64,000 nt of DNA from Saprospira grandis DSM 2844 (GTDB lineage: Bacteria; Bacteroidota; Bacteroidia; Chitinophagales; Saprospiraceae): the NCBI RefSeq assembly GCF_000275825.1, contig NZ_JH719942.1, positions 1,855,013 through 1,919,012 of the forward strand. Direction: 5' to 3'. The position numbers and the translations under genes are program-made. Under the pieces are notes generated by a model. It did not search any database, was not told the DNA's origin, and saw only the letters and a program-made list of their open reading frames with translations. Positions 17,717 through 24,679 of this stretch are shown piece by piece; the first letter of the stretch is position 1; every line of letters starts with the position of its first letter.

Positions 17717-18685
17717 TTAATTTAGTTTGATATAGCGCTCTGGATGTTGGCGAATTTCTTGAACTTGCCTAGCCATCTCGGCGGTTTTGGTCTTGATATC
17801 GGCCTTTAATTTGGCATCATGCAATAGCCAAGCATAACCGCTGCTGTCGGCAGGATTGTCGACCTTATCCAATAGGGTTTGTACAGCAATAATCTTGGCG
17901 TTAATACTATCTAGGTTGGGCAGGGGAATATCTGTAGGGATCATAGTGGGGATCTTCTGAATAACAGAGTCGGCCACTAGCTGATCCGTTAATTCCTTAT
18001 ACTCACTAATTTTTTGGTTGATTGTGGTCTCTTGGGCATCTACTTTTTGGGCCAGATCTCGTAAATCGAGAAGGACGCCAATAGCGGCTTGCCCTTTTAG
18101 CTCTAATTCTTTATCCTTGGCCGTAGCGGCTCTAAACTGGGCCAAATCGGCTTGTAGTTTGCGTACAGCTCGGACCAAACTATCGGAAGTGGGGAACCAC
18201 TCTTGCAAGAGGCTATCTACGGGGTCTAGATAAGGGGCGGCCATATCTCGAATATCGCTGAGGTAAGAGCTATTTCGGCCCTTAATCAGGTCTCCTTCTC
18301 GGAGATAATCTTCTGGTCCATAATTTTCCTTATACGGCTTTTGCAAACGGAGGTAAAGCATATCCTTAGAAATGGGGCTAGGTGCATGCGCATAGGCAAT
18401 AACATTTTCAGGAATCTTTTTTCCGGGGGAAATGCCTAAAGTTACTCGAATTTTCCCGCTGCCATCTGTGCGTAGAGCAATGGCTTTCACAAAGCCCATT
18501 TCCATACCATGCAAATAGATATAGGCGCCAACATCTAGGCTACCCACCTCATCAAAGTCGGCATAAAGGGTGGTTTCTGGATTGATACTGGGCACAGATC
18601 GCAGGCGTTGGTAAATGGCAATAAAGCTAATGATCGCCACAAAAGCGACAATGCCGATCCAGATATATTTTCGTTTATTTTCCAA
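17717..18685 (-). CDS. MlaD/MCE-family lipid transport protein (second copy)
   Basis: 322 residues from a TTG at 18685, chosen because it places the membrane helix KYIWIGIVAFVAIISFIAIY directly at the N-terminus. The MCE domain (about 35-125) shows TTLYADFDEVGSLDVGAYIYL and GMEMGFVKAIAL. A helical tail follows. It is a diverged paralogue of the next gene and shares the ending RHPERY with it. The pair probably assembles one lipid-transfer complex. Upstream, 276 bp containing a degraded repeat separate it from the amidase. Confidence 0.82.
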   Translation of the reverse strand: MENKRKYIWIGIVAFVAIISFIAIYQRLRSVPSINPETTLYADFDEVGSLDVGAYIYLHGMEMGFVKAIALRTDGSGKIRVTLGISPGKKIPENVIAYAHAPSPISKDMLYLRLQKPYKENYGPEDYLREGDLIKGRNSSYLSDIRDMAAPYLDPVDSLLQEWFPTSDSLVRAVRKLQADLAQFRAATAKDKELELKGQAAIGVLLDLRDLAQKVDAQETTINQKISEYKELTDQLVADSVIQKIPTMIPTDIPLPNLDSINAKIIAVQTLLDKVDNPADSSGYAWLLHDAKLKADIKTKTAEMARQVQEIRQHPERYIKLN

Positions 18686-18730
18686 ACTAAGGTATCTAAT
18701 TGGTCCAAAAAATTGGGTGGCTCATTTGGC

Positions 18731-18850
18731 CACAACCAGCCCCTATAGGGGCGCCAGTTCGACGACCATAGGGAGTAAACGTAGCGCCCGCTGAAAGCGG
18801 ACAACAAGGCTGCAAGCCGCAGTTCGACGACTGTAAGGAGTAACGCCCCA
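18731..18850 (+). repeat. Degenerate GC-rich repeat fragment, copy 8
   Basis: Contains two copies of the CAGTTCGACGAC submotif with GGGAGTAA and a terminal GCCCC, but lacks the GGCCTAGCG left core. It shares this submotif with copies at 34.1, 39.4 and 45.7 kb. Confidence 0.6.
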
Positions 18851-18961
18851 AAACATCCCTCAGCAAAAAAGGAGCAGAAAGTCCTTAGCCAATGGCCCCA
18901 AAACTTGAAAAGGCAAAGGTACATAAAAGTTTTTGTGTTTAAATAGCTGAGAAGTTGGCAA

Positions 18962-20065
18962 TTAGTTGGCGAGCAGGCTTCGGGCCTCGGCCAGCGAGAT
19001 GCGTTTACCATTTTTGTAGGCCACCACAAAGGCGCCATCAAAGCCTTTGCTGCGCCAAAAGCGTTGAGCCTTAACGGCCTCGAGCATAGAGGAGTAATTG
19101 CCCGTTAAATATTTGTAAAGGCCATCTTCTTGTTCTTCTTCTAGTTCTTCGACGCTACTCCAGGGGGCTTTATGCAGGGCAATAGGTTTTGGAGAGGCGC
19201 CAAGCTGCAGCCGAATTTGCAGGTTATTGGACTGATAGCCATTGCCTTTATCTATAATTTTTTTGTAGCTGCGGATGGCTCTAAAAATAGCCGAGGCCAA
19301 ATAAGATTGTCCTTTATCCGAATTCAGATATTTTTCTTCTGTGGCATTGCTCAAAAAGCCTGTTTCGACCAAAACCGAGGGCATATTGCTGGCTCGGAGG
19401 ACCACAAAGCCGGCCTGTTTTACGCCTCGGCTTTTTCGGCCCACTCTTTCCTTAAACTGCGCCTGGATTTTTTCGGCCAGAAGCACACTTTGGCTGAGGT
19501 AAGCATTTTGGTACATAGAGAGCATAATATGTCCCTCGGGCGAGTTGGGATCATAGCCACCATAGCGTTTTTGGTAATTATCTTCCAGCAAAACCACTCG
19601 ATTTTCTCTTTTGGCCACCTCTAGATTTTCCTTGGCTCGGTGCAAGCCCATGACAAAGGTCTCCGTTCCTTGTATATTTTTTTTGTGCTTGGGCAAAGAA
19701 TTGCAATGCACCGAGATGAAGAGGTCGGCCCCTAGGCGGTTGGCAATTTCGGAGCGTTCATGCAGGGGCAGAAAAACGTCGGTGCTGCGGGTATAGACCA
19801 CCTTCACATCGGGCAGATATTTTTTGATATAGCCCCCTAGTTTGAGGGCAATTTTGAGGGCCACTTCTTTTTCCTTGGCCTTGGCGCCAGAAGAGCCATT
19901 ATCCTTACCGCCATGTCCGGCATCAATAACAATAGTCCGTAGACCCGACTTTATTGCTAGCCCTTCTTTTTCTAGGGCAATTTGCGGCAAAAAGCAATAA
20001 AACAACAATAAAAATAGGCTGAATAAGGGCCGTTGGCCCCCAAAATTAGGCAGTGCAAAAGGCAT
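18962..20065 (-). CDS. N-acetylmuramoyl-L-alanine amidase (AmiC-like)
   Basis: 367 residues with a signal peptide. The Amidase_3 catalytic domain covers about 40-260. It carries the zinc ligands in TIVIDAGHGGKDNG, the Glu in KEKEVALKIA and the His in LFISVHCNSLP, plus VETGFLSN near the end. A C-terminal SPOR-like tail may be present (YLTGNYSSMLEAVKAQRFW). The enzyme cleaves the amide between MurNAc and the stem peptide for cell separation. It heads the MCE-OstA-SecDF run of envelope genes. Confidence 0.9.
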   Translation of the reverse strand: MPFALPNFGGQRPLFSLFLLLFYCFLPQIALEKEGLAIKSGLRTIVIDAGHGGKDNGSSGAKAKEKEVALKIALKLGGYIKKYLPDVKVVYTRSTDVFLPLHERSEIANRLGADLFISVHCNSLPKHKKNIQGTETFVMGLHRAKENLEVAKRENRVVLLEDNYQKRYGGYDPNSPEGHIMLSMYQNAYLSQSVLLAEKIQAQFKERVGRKSRGVKQAGFVVLRASNMPSVLVETGFLSNATEEKYLNSDKGQSYLASAIFRAIRSYKKIIDKGNGYQSNNLQIRLQLGASPKPIALHKAPWSSVEELEEEQEDGLYKYLTGNYSSMLEAVKAQRFWRSKGFDGAFVVAYKNGKRISLAEARSLLAN

Positions 20066-20117
20066 AAGTCTCTCTTTTTAAGGGGTAAAAGTACAGCTTT
20101 GTGAGGCGAAAAAAAAA

Positions 20118-20747
20118 TTGTATCTTTATCTTCTATTCAACACAAATTTGCCCATACCAGCAAAGACAACTACGGTATATCATGGAACTTCTAAACAAGA
20201 TGCAGAGTCTATAATAAAAACAGGCTTCAAGTCTAGTACAGGAAATCATCATTGGTTAGGAGATGGCGTTTATTTTTTTACGGAGTCCGCAACTTGTCCT
20301 CAACCTCAAGAAAGAGCAGAAGAATGGGCTATCGCAAGCGCTTGGGATAATGGGTCTCATAGATATACAGAAGGAGCTGTTTTAATGGTAGAAGTTGAAA
20401 TCCCTGACGAGGACCCTAGATTTTACTTAGATCTTAATACTCCTAATGGAATAGCTCTTTTCAATATTATTAGAGACAGATTCCAAGAACTAAGTTTTGC
20501 TACAGCAAAAAGAGGCTTTAAGCCAAAGGAGATGTTTAAAGATGGAACAATTATCAATTGGGGAAGGAATCATCTAAAATTTGACTTCTCACTAATTTCA
20601 GGGGACTTCTATGTTAAAAATAAACTAGAAAGAATTAAGTTTTTTAATTGCAGAATTCCAAACAGTACATTTTTAGTTATTTTTGATACTGCCCTTATAA
20701 AATCCACTACACTAATCAAGACTATCCCTAATATAGATAAATTATGA
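20118..20747 (+). CDS. ADP-ribosyltransferase-like toxin of a TAC module (CmdT-like)
   Basis: Up to 209 residues from a TTG at 20118; a second TTG at 20148 is equally possible and would suit a -7-like TATCTTTA at 20121-20128. The motifs are those of the PARP/ART superfamily. YHGT (H22) supplies the first catalytic histidine, and LGDGVYFF (G50, Y52) resembles the GxGxYF segment that holds the catalytic Tyr. The third catalytic residue was not identified with confidence. The stop overlaps the next start by ATGA. Base composition is far more AT-rich than in flanking genes, consistent with transfer. With a SecB-like chaperone two genes on, it fits CmdTAC-type systems, whose toxin ADP-ribosylates mRNA during phage infection (established for CmdT in E. 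coli). Confidence 0.75.
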   Translation: MYLYLLFNTNLPIPAKTTTVYHGTSKQDAESIIKTGFKSSTGNHHWLGDGVYFFTESATCPQPQERAEEWAIASAWDNGSHRYTEGAVLMVEVEIPDEDPRFYLDLNTPNGIALFNIIRDRFQELSFATAKRGFKPKEMFKDGTIINWGRNHLKFDFSLISGDFYVKNKLERIKFFNCRIPNSTFLVIFDTALIKSTTLIKTIPNIDKL

Positions 20748-21127
20748 ATGAAAAAATTGATTGGGCTGCTTGTGTAGATGAGCGCATAAAGGCTGAAAAT
20801 ATCACTGAGGAAAATTTCATGTCCTCTTTAGAAAAAGATGGTATTGAGTTTATTCATCTTTCCTTAGAAGAAAAGATGCTTCAGCAAGCTAACACAACAA
20901 AGTACTCAAATGCTATAAGTATAAAACAAGGCTTTGCTGAAATCCCTACAGATAGATTTAATGCTAGCCTAGCAGAAGAGGGCTTTATCCTAATTGACAA
21001 AGATGTGGAATCTATTCCACTAGAGGCAAGCACAACTATTTACTATACAGAGGTCACTACAGCATCTAGCAATTATCCTAGCTATAATAAAACTAATGCT
21101 CAAGACTCTTTAACGACTGCCGCATGA
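20744..21127 (+). CDS. Putative antitoxin of the TAC module (CmdA-like)
   Basis: 127 residues, acidic, with no domain I recognise. It overlaps the toxin by 4 nt and the chaperone by 4 nt (ATGA at both joints), as expected for a tightly coupled toxin-antitoxin-chaperone operon. The C-terminal third (from about residue 95) is rich in Thr, Ser and Tyr and low in charge (TTIYYTEVTTASSNYPSY), resembling a disordered chaperone-addiction tail of the kind SecB-like proteins protect. The role is inferred from position, size and the tail, not from homology. AT-rich like its partners. Confidence 0.6.
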   Translation: MNEKIDWAACVDERIKAENITEENFMSSLEKDGIEFIHLSLEEKMLQQANTTKYSNAISIKQGFAEIPTDRFNASLAEEGFILIDKDVESIPLEASTTIYYTEVTTASSNYPSYNKTNAQDSLTTAA

Positions 21128-21501
21128 AAGTAAAATTAAGCAAAACGATTGCTCCAGAGTTTTATCTTAAACATGTCCCCAAAGCAACTGAACTAGCTGA
21201 AGCTAAACTAAACCTTGGCTTTAAGCAAATCTACCCTAGCGAGCAAGCTAGACGCTTCGACATACAATTTCATCTCAATTTGCTCGTTCCTGAGGGCTAT
21301 GAACTACAAATAGTTTATACGGCTATTTTTTCCACCGAAGAGGATATTGATGAACAATTCAAAGCATCTGATTTCCCAAGAGTTAATGCGCCCGCTATTG
21401 CCTACCCTTTTCTTAGGGCCTTTGTCGGACAACTCAGTTTGAATGCTGGTTATAAAGCTCTTTTACTACCTAGTATCAATTTTACAGAATTTAAACAGTA
21501 G
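21124..21501 (+). CDS. SecB-like chaperone of the TAC module (CmdC-like)
   Basis: 125 residues. The C-terminal half carries the SecB family signature: NAPAIAYPFLRAFVGQLSLN followed by a Gly and then LLLPSINF. This matches SecB segments in which a Pro-rich strand leads into the long helix. The N-terminal half has the alternating beta strands FDIQFHLNLLVPEGY and LQIVYTAIF. In TAC systems such a solitary SecB-like protein stabilises the antitoxin. Its absence or sequestration frees the toxin. A hairpin terminator follows at 21512. Confidence 0.75.
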   Translation: MKVKLSKTIAPEFYLKHVPKATELAEAKLNLGFKQIYPSEQARRFDIQFHLNLLVPEGYELQIVYTAIFSTEEDIDEQFKASDFPRVNAPAIAYPFLRAFVGQLSLNAGYKALLLPSINFTEFKQ

Positions 21502-21511
21502 ATGTTATCTA

Positions 21512-21550
21512 CAAAAAAAAGCGCAGAAGCTATTTGCTCCCGCGCTTTTT
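21512..21550. terminator. Bidirectional terminator between TAC operon and minus-strand genes
   Basis: AAAAAGCGC and GCGCTTTTT enclose a loop of about 17 nt, with T tracts on either strand. It sits between converging stops at 21501 and 21573. Confidence 0.65.
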
Positions 21551-21572
21551 GCATAATCGTAAGAAGGACCAA

Positions 21573-21803
21573 CTAAAAAAATAGACTCTTCAAACTATCC
21601 AAATAATCATCTGGATGCTTGTTGTCTTCTATAATCTGGCGCAAAACGGCATGCAGCTCCTCCCCTAACTGGACATTGCGCTCAGCGGGCTCTTCTAGCT
21701 CTTCATAGGCCATATAAAGCTCCATTTTGGCCTCATTGGTCTTTTCTTCTACAAAATCTTTCAGCGCCGCTAGGCAAACTGCTTTATACTTAGACTTGCT
21801 CAT
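21573..21803 (-). CDS. Small acidic hypothetical protein
   Basis: 76 residues, predicted all-helical, with a charged segment KMELYMAYEELEEPAERN and no family I recognise. It overlaps the 3' end of the YbjN-like gene by 14 nt on the same strand, which supports both a real gene and co-expression with it. Confidence 0.65.
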   Translation of the reverse strand: MSKSKYKAVCLAALKDFVEEKTNEAKMELYMAYEELEEPAERNVQLGEELHAVLRQIIEDNKHPDDYLDSLKSLFF

Positions 21804-22242
21804 CGGGGGCGGCTCCTGGGTTTACATCAAAATATTTATCCATCAATTGGGGCTTAATATCGGTAGCATACACCCAAGCCCGGCTAATCGTAGCAATCAC
21901 CTCGCTTTCATCCAAACCACGAAGTTCCCGAATGCTCTTAATGGCCAAAAGGTCCTTAAAAATACCAAAGGCCATCCCATACATATTGTAGTTAAACTCC
22001 AAAACTTCCCGGTAAAAAGGTACGGTCATCTCAGCCGGAATCTGCAAAATGGGCGTAAGTACCTGAAAATAAGTATCCTTATGCTCATTTTCTTCAATTT
22101 CCCAGCAGTCTATCCAAATTTCTTGCTGCTCGCGGGCAATGGTCCAAGACCCCGCCTCTTTACCCTTACATTTTTCGGGATCTAAACCCAATTTTACCAA
22201 AGCGCCTTCAATCAATTTATAGGCTTCTTCAAGATTTTGCAT
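21790..22242 (-). CDS. YbjN-domain-like protein
   Basis: 150 residues from the ATG at 22242. A longer frame to 22440 is translated repeat and is rejected. The fold pattern of an N-terminal helix, a pair of strands (SWTIAREQQEIWIDCWEIEE), VLTPILQIP, FYREVLEFNYNMYGMAFGI and a closing helix fits the YbjN / type III secretion chaperone-like group. Biochemical role is unknown. It forms a two-gene unit with the downstream small protein. A repeat lies upstream. Confidence 0.65.
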   Translation of the reverse strand: MQNLEEAYKLIEGALVKLGLDPEKCKGKEAGSWTIAREQQEIWIDCWEIEENEHKDTYFQVLTPILQIPAEMTVPFYREVLEFNYNMYGMAFGIFKDLLAIKSIRELRGLDESEVIATISRAWVYATDIKPQLMDKYFDVNPGAAPDEQV

Positions 22243-22323
22243 CTGCTTTATTTTTTTACAATGATGAATGGGACACAAAGATAGCCCTTTTTTTATGCCT
22301 CTTCTATAGATTTTTATTTTTTT

Positions 22324-22488
22324 GGGGCTGCCCCGCCCTACAGGCGGGTCGGGCTGTGTCGCAGCTCGCAGGTCTGCTCGGCCCTTCGCTTTTTCGCTTT
22401 GCTCAAAAGCTCGGTCTGGCCTGCGGCCACTGCTATCCATCCCTCAGCCAGGCGCTGCGCGCCTCTGCGGCGGCTTCGCCGCCTTCCC
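22324..22488 (-). repeat. GC-rich interspersed repeat, type B, copy 9
   Basis: Begins GGGGCTGCCCCGCCC and ends ATCCCTCAGCC, the type B termini, with trailing hairpins GGCGCTGCGCGCC and GGCGGCTTCGCCGCC. Confidence 0.85.
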
Positions 22489-22494
22489 TAAAAG

Positions 22495-22532
22495 CAAAAA
22501 AGAGCTTGTTCAAATTGAACAAGCTCTTTTTG
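22495..22532 (-). terminator. Terminator of the zinc-ribbon gene
   Basis: A near-perfect stem of AAAAAGAGCTTGTTCAA and its complement with T run on the minus strand, 17 bp past the stop. Confidence 0.9.
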
Positions 22533-22548
22533 TTAAGGACCAAAAGCG

Positions 22549-23319
22549 CTAATTTTCCTCTTCTACTACTTCTACACCCGCCATCACACGGTCTACAAGC
22601 ACACGACCACAGTGCTCACAGATAATAATCCGCTTACGTTGATTGATTTCGAGCTGTGTTTGAGGAGGAATATGATTAAAGCAACCACCACAAGAATTAC
22701 GCTCTACGGTAACTACCGCCAATTTGTTTTTATAAGCGCCACGGATGCGGTCATAGGCTTTGAGCAAACGCTCTTCTACCTTTTTTCGCGCCCGCTGAAT
22801 CTTACGATCCAAAGTCTTTTCTTCTTTATCAGTCTTTACAATAATCTTCTCCAATTCAGCCTGCTTACGGTCCAAAGCATCTTTCTTCAATTCAAAACGC
22901 TTTTGGGCCGCCTCTAGGGTAATCTTTTGGTTAGAGAGCTGGACCTTAGCCTCCTTGATGCGCTTATTAGACAACTGAATGTCCAACTTCTGCAACTCAA
23001 TCTCCCGGCTAAGAGCATCATACTCTCTGTTATTGTTTACATTTTCTTGCTGCTGTCCATACTTTTCAATAAGAACCTCGGCTTCTTTGATTGTATTTTG
23101 GTGCTTGCTAATTTTTAGCTCCGTAGCTTTGATATCCTCGCTCAATTTATTGACACGAGTTTCTAGGCCCACGATTTCATCTTCTAGCTCGCTCACCTCC
23201 ATCGGGAGCTCCCCTTTCAGACGCTCAATATCGTGCAGTTTAGAGTCTAGTTCCTGCAGTTCAAATAGATACTGTAGTTTTTCTTCTACAGGGACGTTAA
23301 CAGTCTTTTTCTTGGCCAT
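22549..23319 (-). CDS. Coiled-coil protein with C4 zinc ribbon (DUF164-like)
   Basis: 256 residues. A long antiparallel coiled coil fills about residues 10-190, rich in Glu, Lys and Leu. A zinc ribbon at about 205-245 has CGGC and CEHCG knuckles, as in SCGGCFNHIPPQ and IIICEHCGRVL. This is the family of CT398/HP0958-like proteins, which act as adaptors (for example in flagellar mRNA or secretion control elsewhere). Its job in this organism is unknown. It follows the Nif3-like gene after 2 bp, an arrangement found in many bacteria, so the pair is co-transcribed. Confidence 0.87.
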   Translation of the reverse strand: MAKKKTVNVPVEEKLQYLFELQELDSKLHDIERLKGELPMEVSELEDEIVGLETRVNKLSEDIKATELKISKHQNTIKEAEVLIEKYGQQQENVNNNREYDALSREIELQKLDIQLSNKRIKEAKVQLSNQKITLEAAQKRFELKKDALDRKQAELEKIIVKTDKEEKTLDRKIQRARKKVEERLLKAYDRIRGAYKNKLAVVTVERNSCGGCFNHIPPQTQLEINQRKRIIICEHCGRVLVDRVMAGVEVVEEEN

Positions 23320-23321
23320 GC

Positions 23322-24419
23322 TTATAAATAATTTACAGGATTAGTACGTACGGTCGTTTTGTGAACCGTAAAGTTAGGAAATTTTTGGCTGATTAACTCA
23401 TAAAACAGTTCAATTGTAAACTGCTCAGACTCATAATGGCCCAAATCGGCTATAATTAGTTGGCCATCGGCATCAAAAAACTCATGATATTTATAATCAG
23501 CCGTAACAAATACATCTGCCCCAGCACCTTTTGCTGCCCCTAGCAGAAAGCTGCCCGCTCCGCCACAGATGGCAATGCGCTGGACCTTAGGCTGATGAAT
23601 ATGGGTATATTTTACACAATCGGTAGCCATCTTTTGCTTCAAAGACTTTAGAAAAGCTAGGCTATCTTGGGCCTCGGGCAGCTCTCCCACTAGCCCAATG
23701 CCCACTTCTTGATGGGCGTTTTCTAGGGCAATCAGTTCGTAGGCGACTTCTTCATAGGGGTGGGCCTGCTTTAGGGCGGCCAACACCTTATGCTGTATCT
23801 GCTTGGGCAAAATGACTTCTAATTTATGCTCTGCTTCATAATGCCGTTGTTCTTTTTGGCCCAAATGCGGTTGGCTCTGGGCATTGCCCTTAAAGCTGCC
23901 CTGGCCTTTTAGCTCAAAGCTGCATTCGCTATAATTTCCAATTTGGCCAGCTCCAGCAGTAAAAAGCGCCTCTCGGACCGTCTCTAAATTTTGGCTGGGT
24001 ACATAGGTCTGCAACTTGAGCAACAAGCCTTTTTTGGGCGATAAAATGCGAAGATTTTGGAGGCCCAATTTTTCGGCAATTTTGCTATTTACACCCTGTC
24101 TAAGCACACTATCTAAGTTAGTATGTGAAGCATAAATAGCAATATCGGCCTTAATGGCCTTAATCAAAATGCGTTCAATGTAGTTTTTCCCATTGATTTT
24201 TTTGAGGCCAAAAAACACAATGGGGTGATGGGCTATAATCAGGTTGCAGCCCTTGGCGATAGCCTCATCGACTACTTCTTCTAGGCTATCGAGGCAAAGA
24301 ATAGCGCCCGTACAATCCCAGTTTTTTTGGCCCAAAATAAGGCCCGCATTATCGTAAGACTCTTGATAAGAAAGCGGGGCTACTTCTTCTAGGAATTGGA
24401 CAATTTCGGCAATTTTCAT
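23322..24419 (-). CDS. Nif3-like dinuclear metal centre protein
   Basis: 365 residues. Conserved metal-binding segments are present: LIIAHHPIVFFGLKK, ASHTNLDS and, in the C-terminal half, ADLGHYESEQFT. The insert between the two Nif3 halves (about 130-240) is of the CutA/PII-like type and has the segment AHPYEEVAYELI. Nif3/YqfO/YbgI proteins form hexameric toroids with a bimetal site. The related GTP cyclohydrolase 1 type 2 annotation is historical and poorly supported. Operon partner of the zinc-ribbon protein. Confidence 0.9.
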   Translation of the reverse strand: MKIAEIVQFLEEVAPLSYQESYDNAGLILGQKNWDCTGAILCLDSLEEVVDEAIAKGCNLIIAHHPIVFFGLKKINGKNYIERILIKAIKADIAIYASHTNLDSVLRQGVNSKIAEKLGLQNLRILSPKKGLLLKLQTYVPSQNLETVREALFTAGAGQIGNYSECSFELKGQGSFKGNAQSQPHLGQKEQRHYEAEHKLEVILPKQIQHKVLAALKQAHPYEEVAYELIALENAHQEVGIGLVGELPEAQDSLAFLKSLKQKMATDCVKYTHIHQPKVQRIAICGGAGSFLLGAAKGAGADVFVTADYKYHEFFDADGQLIIADLGHYESEQFTIELFYELISQKFPNFTVHKTTVRTNPVNYL

Positions 24420-24452
24420 AAATGATAGTTTTGCATCAATTCAATAAACAGC

Positions 24453-24486
24453 AAAAAGGGTAACAGCGAGCTGCTACCCTTTTTGG
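24453..24486 (-). terminator. Terminator-like hairpin
   Basis: AAAAAGGGTA-A-CAG pairs with CTG-C-TACCCTTTTT around CGAG. It lies between the OmpA gene (and its downstream repeat) and the Nif3 start, and would insulate the two units. Confidence 0.75.
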
Positions 24487-24542
24487 GATATTCGGGAAGT
24501 GGTTTTCGGGCAAACTGGCCCTAAAAGCCCGCAGGGCTTATT

Positions 24543-24662
24543 GGCCTAGCGATGTGCAAGGGTGGCCGAAGGCCAGACCCAGGCGGCAAAGCCGCCGCAG
24601 GGCCGAGCAGACCTGCGAGCCCTGTAACGTAGCGCCGACGACTGAAGGGAGGCGGAGGCCCC
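24543..24662 (+). repeat. GC-rich interspersed repeat, type A, copy 10
   Basis: GGCCTAGCGATGTGC to GGAGGCCCC, cassette GGCGGC-aaa-GCCGCC. It ends 18 bp from the OmpA stop. Confidence 0.88.
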
Positions 24663-24679
24663 AAAACCACTAGAACAGT

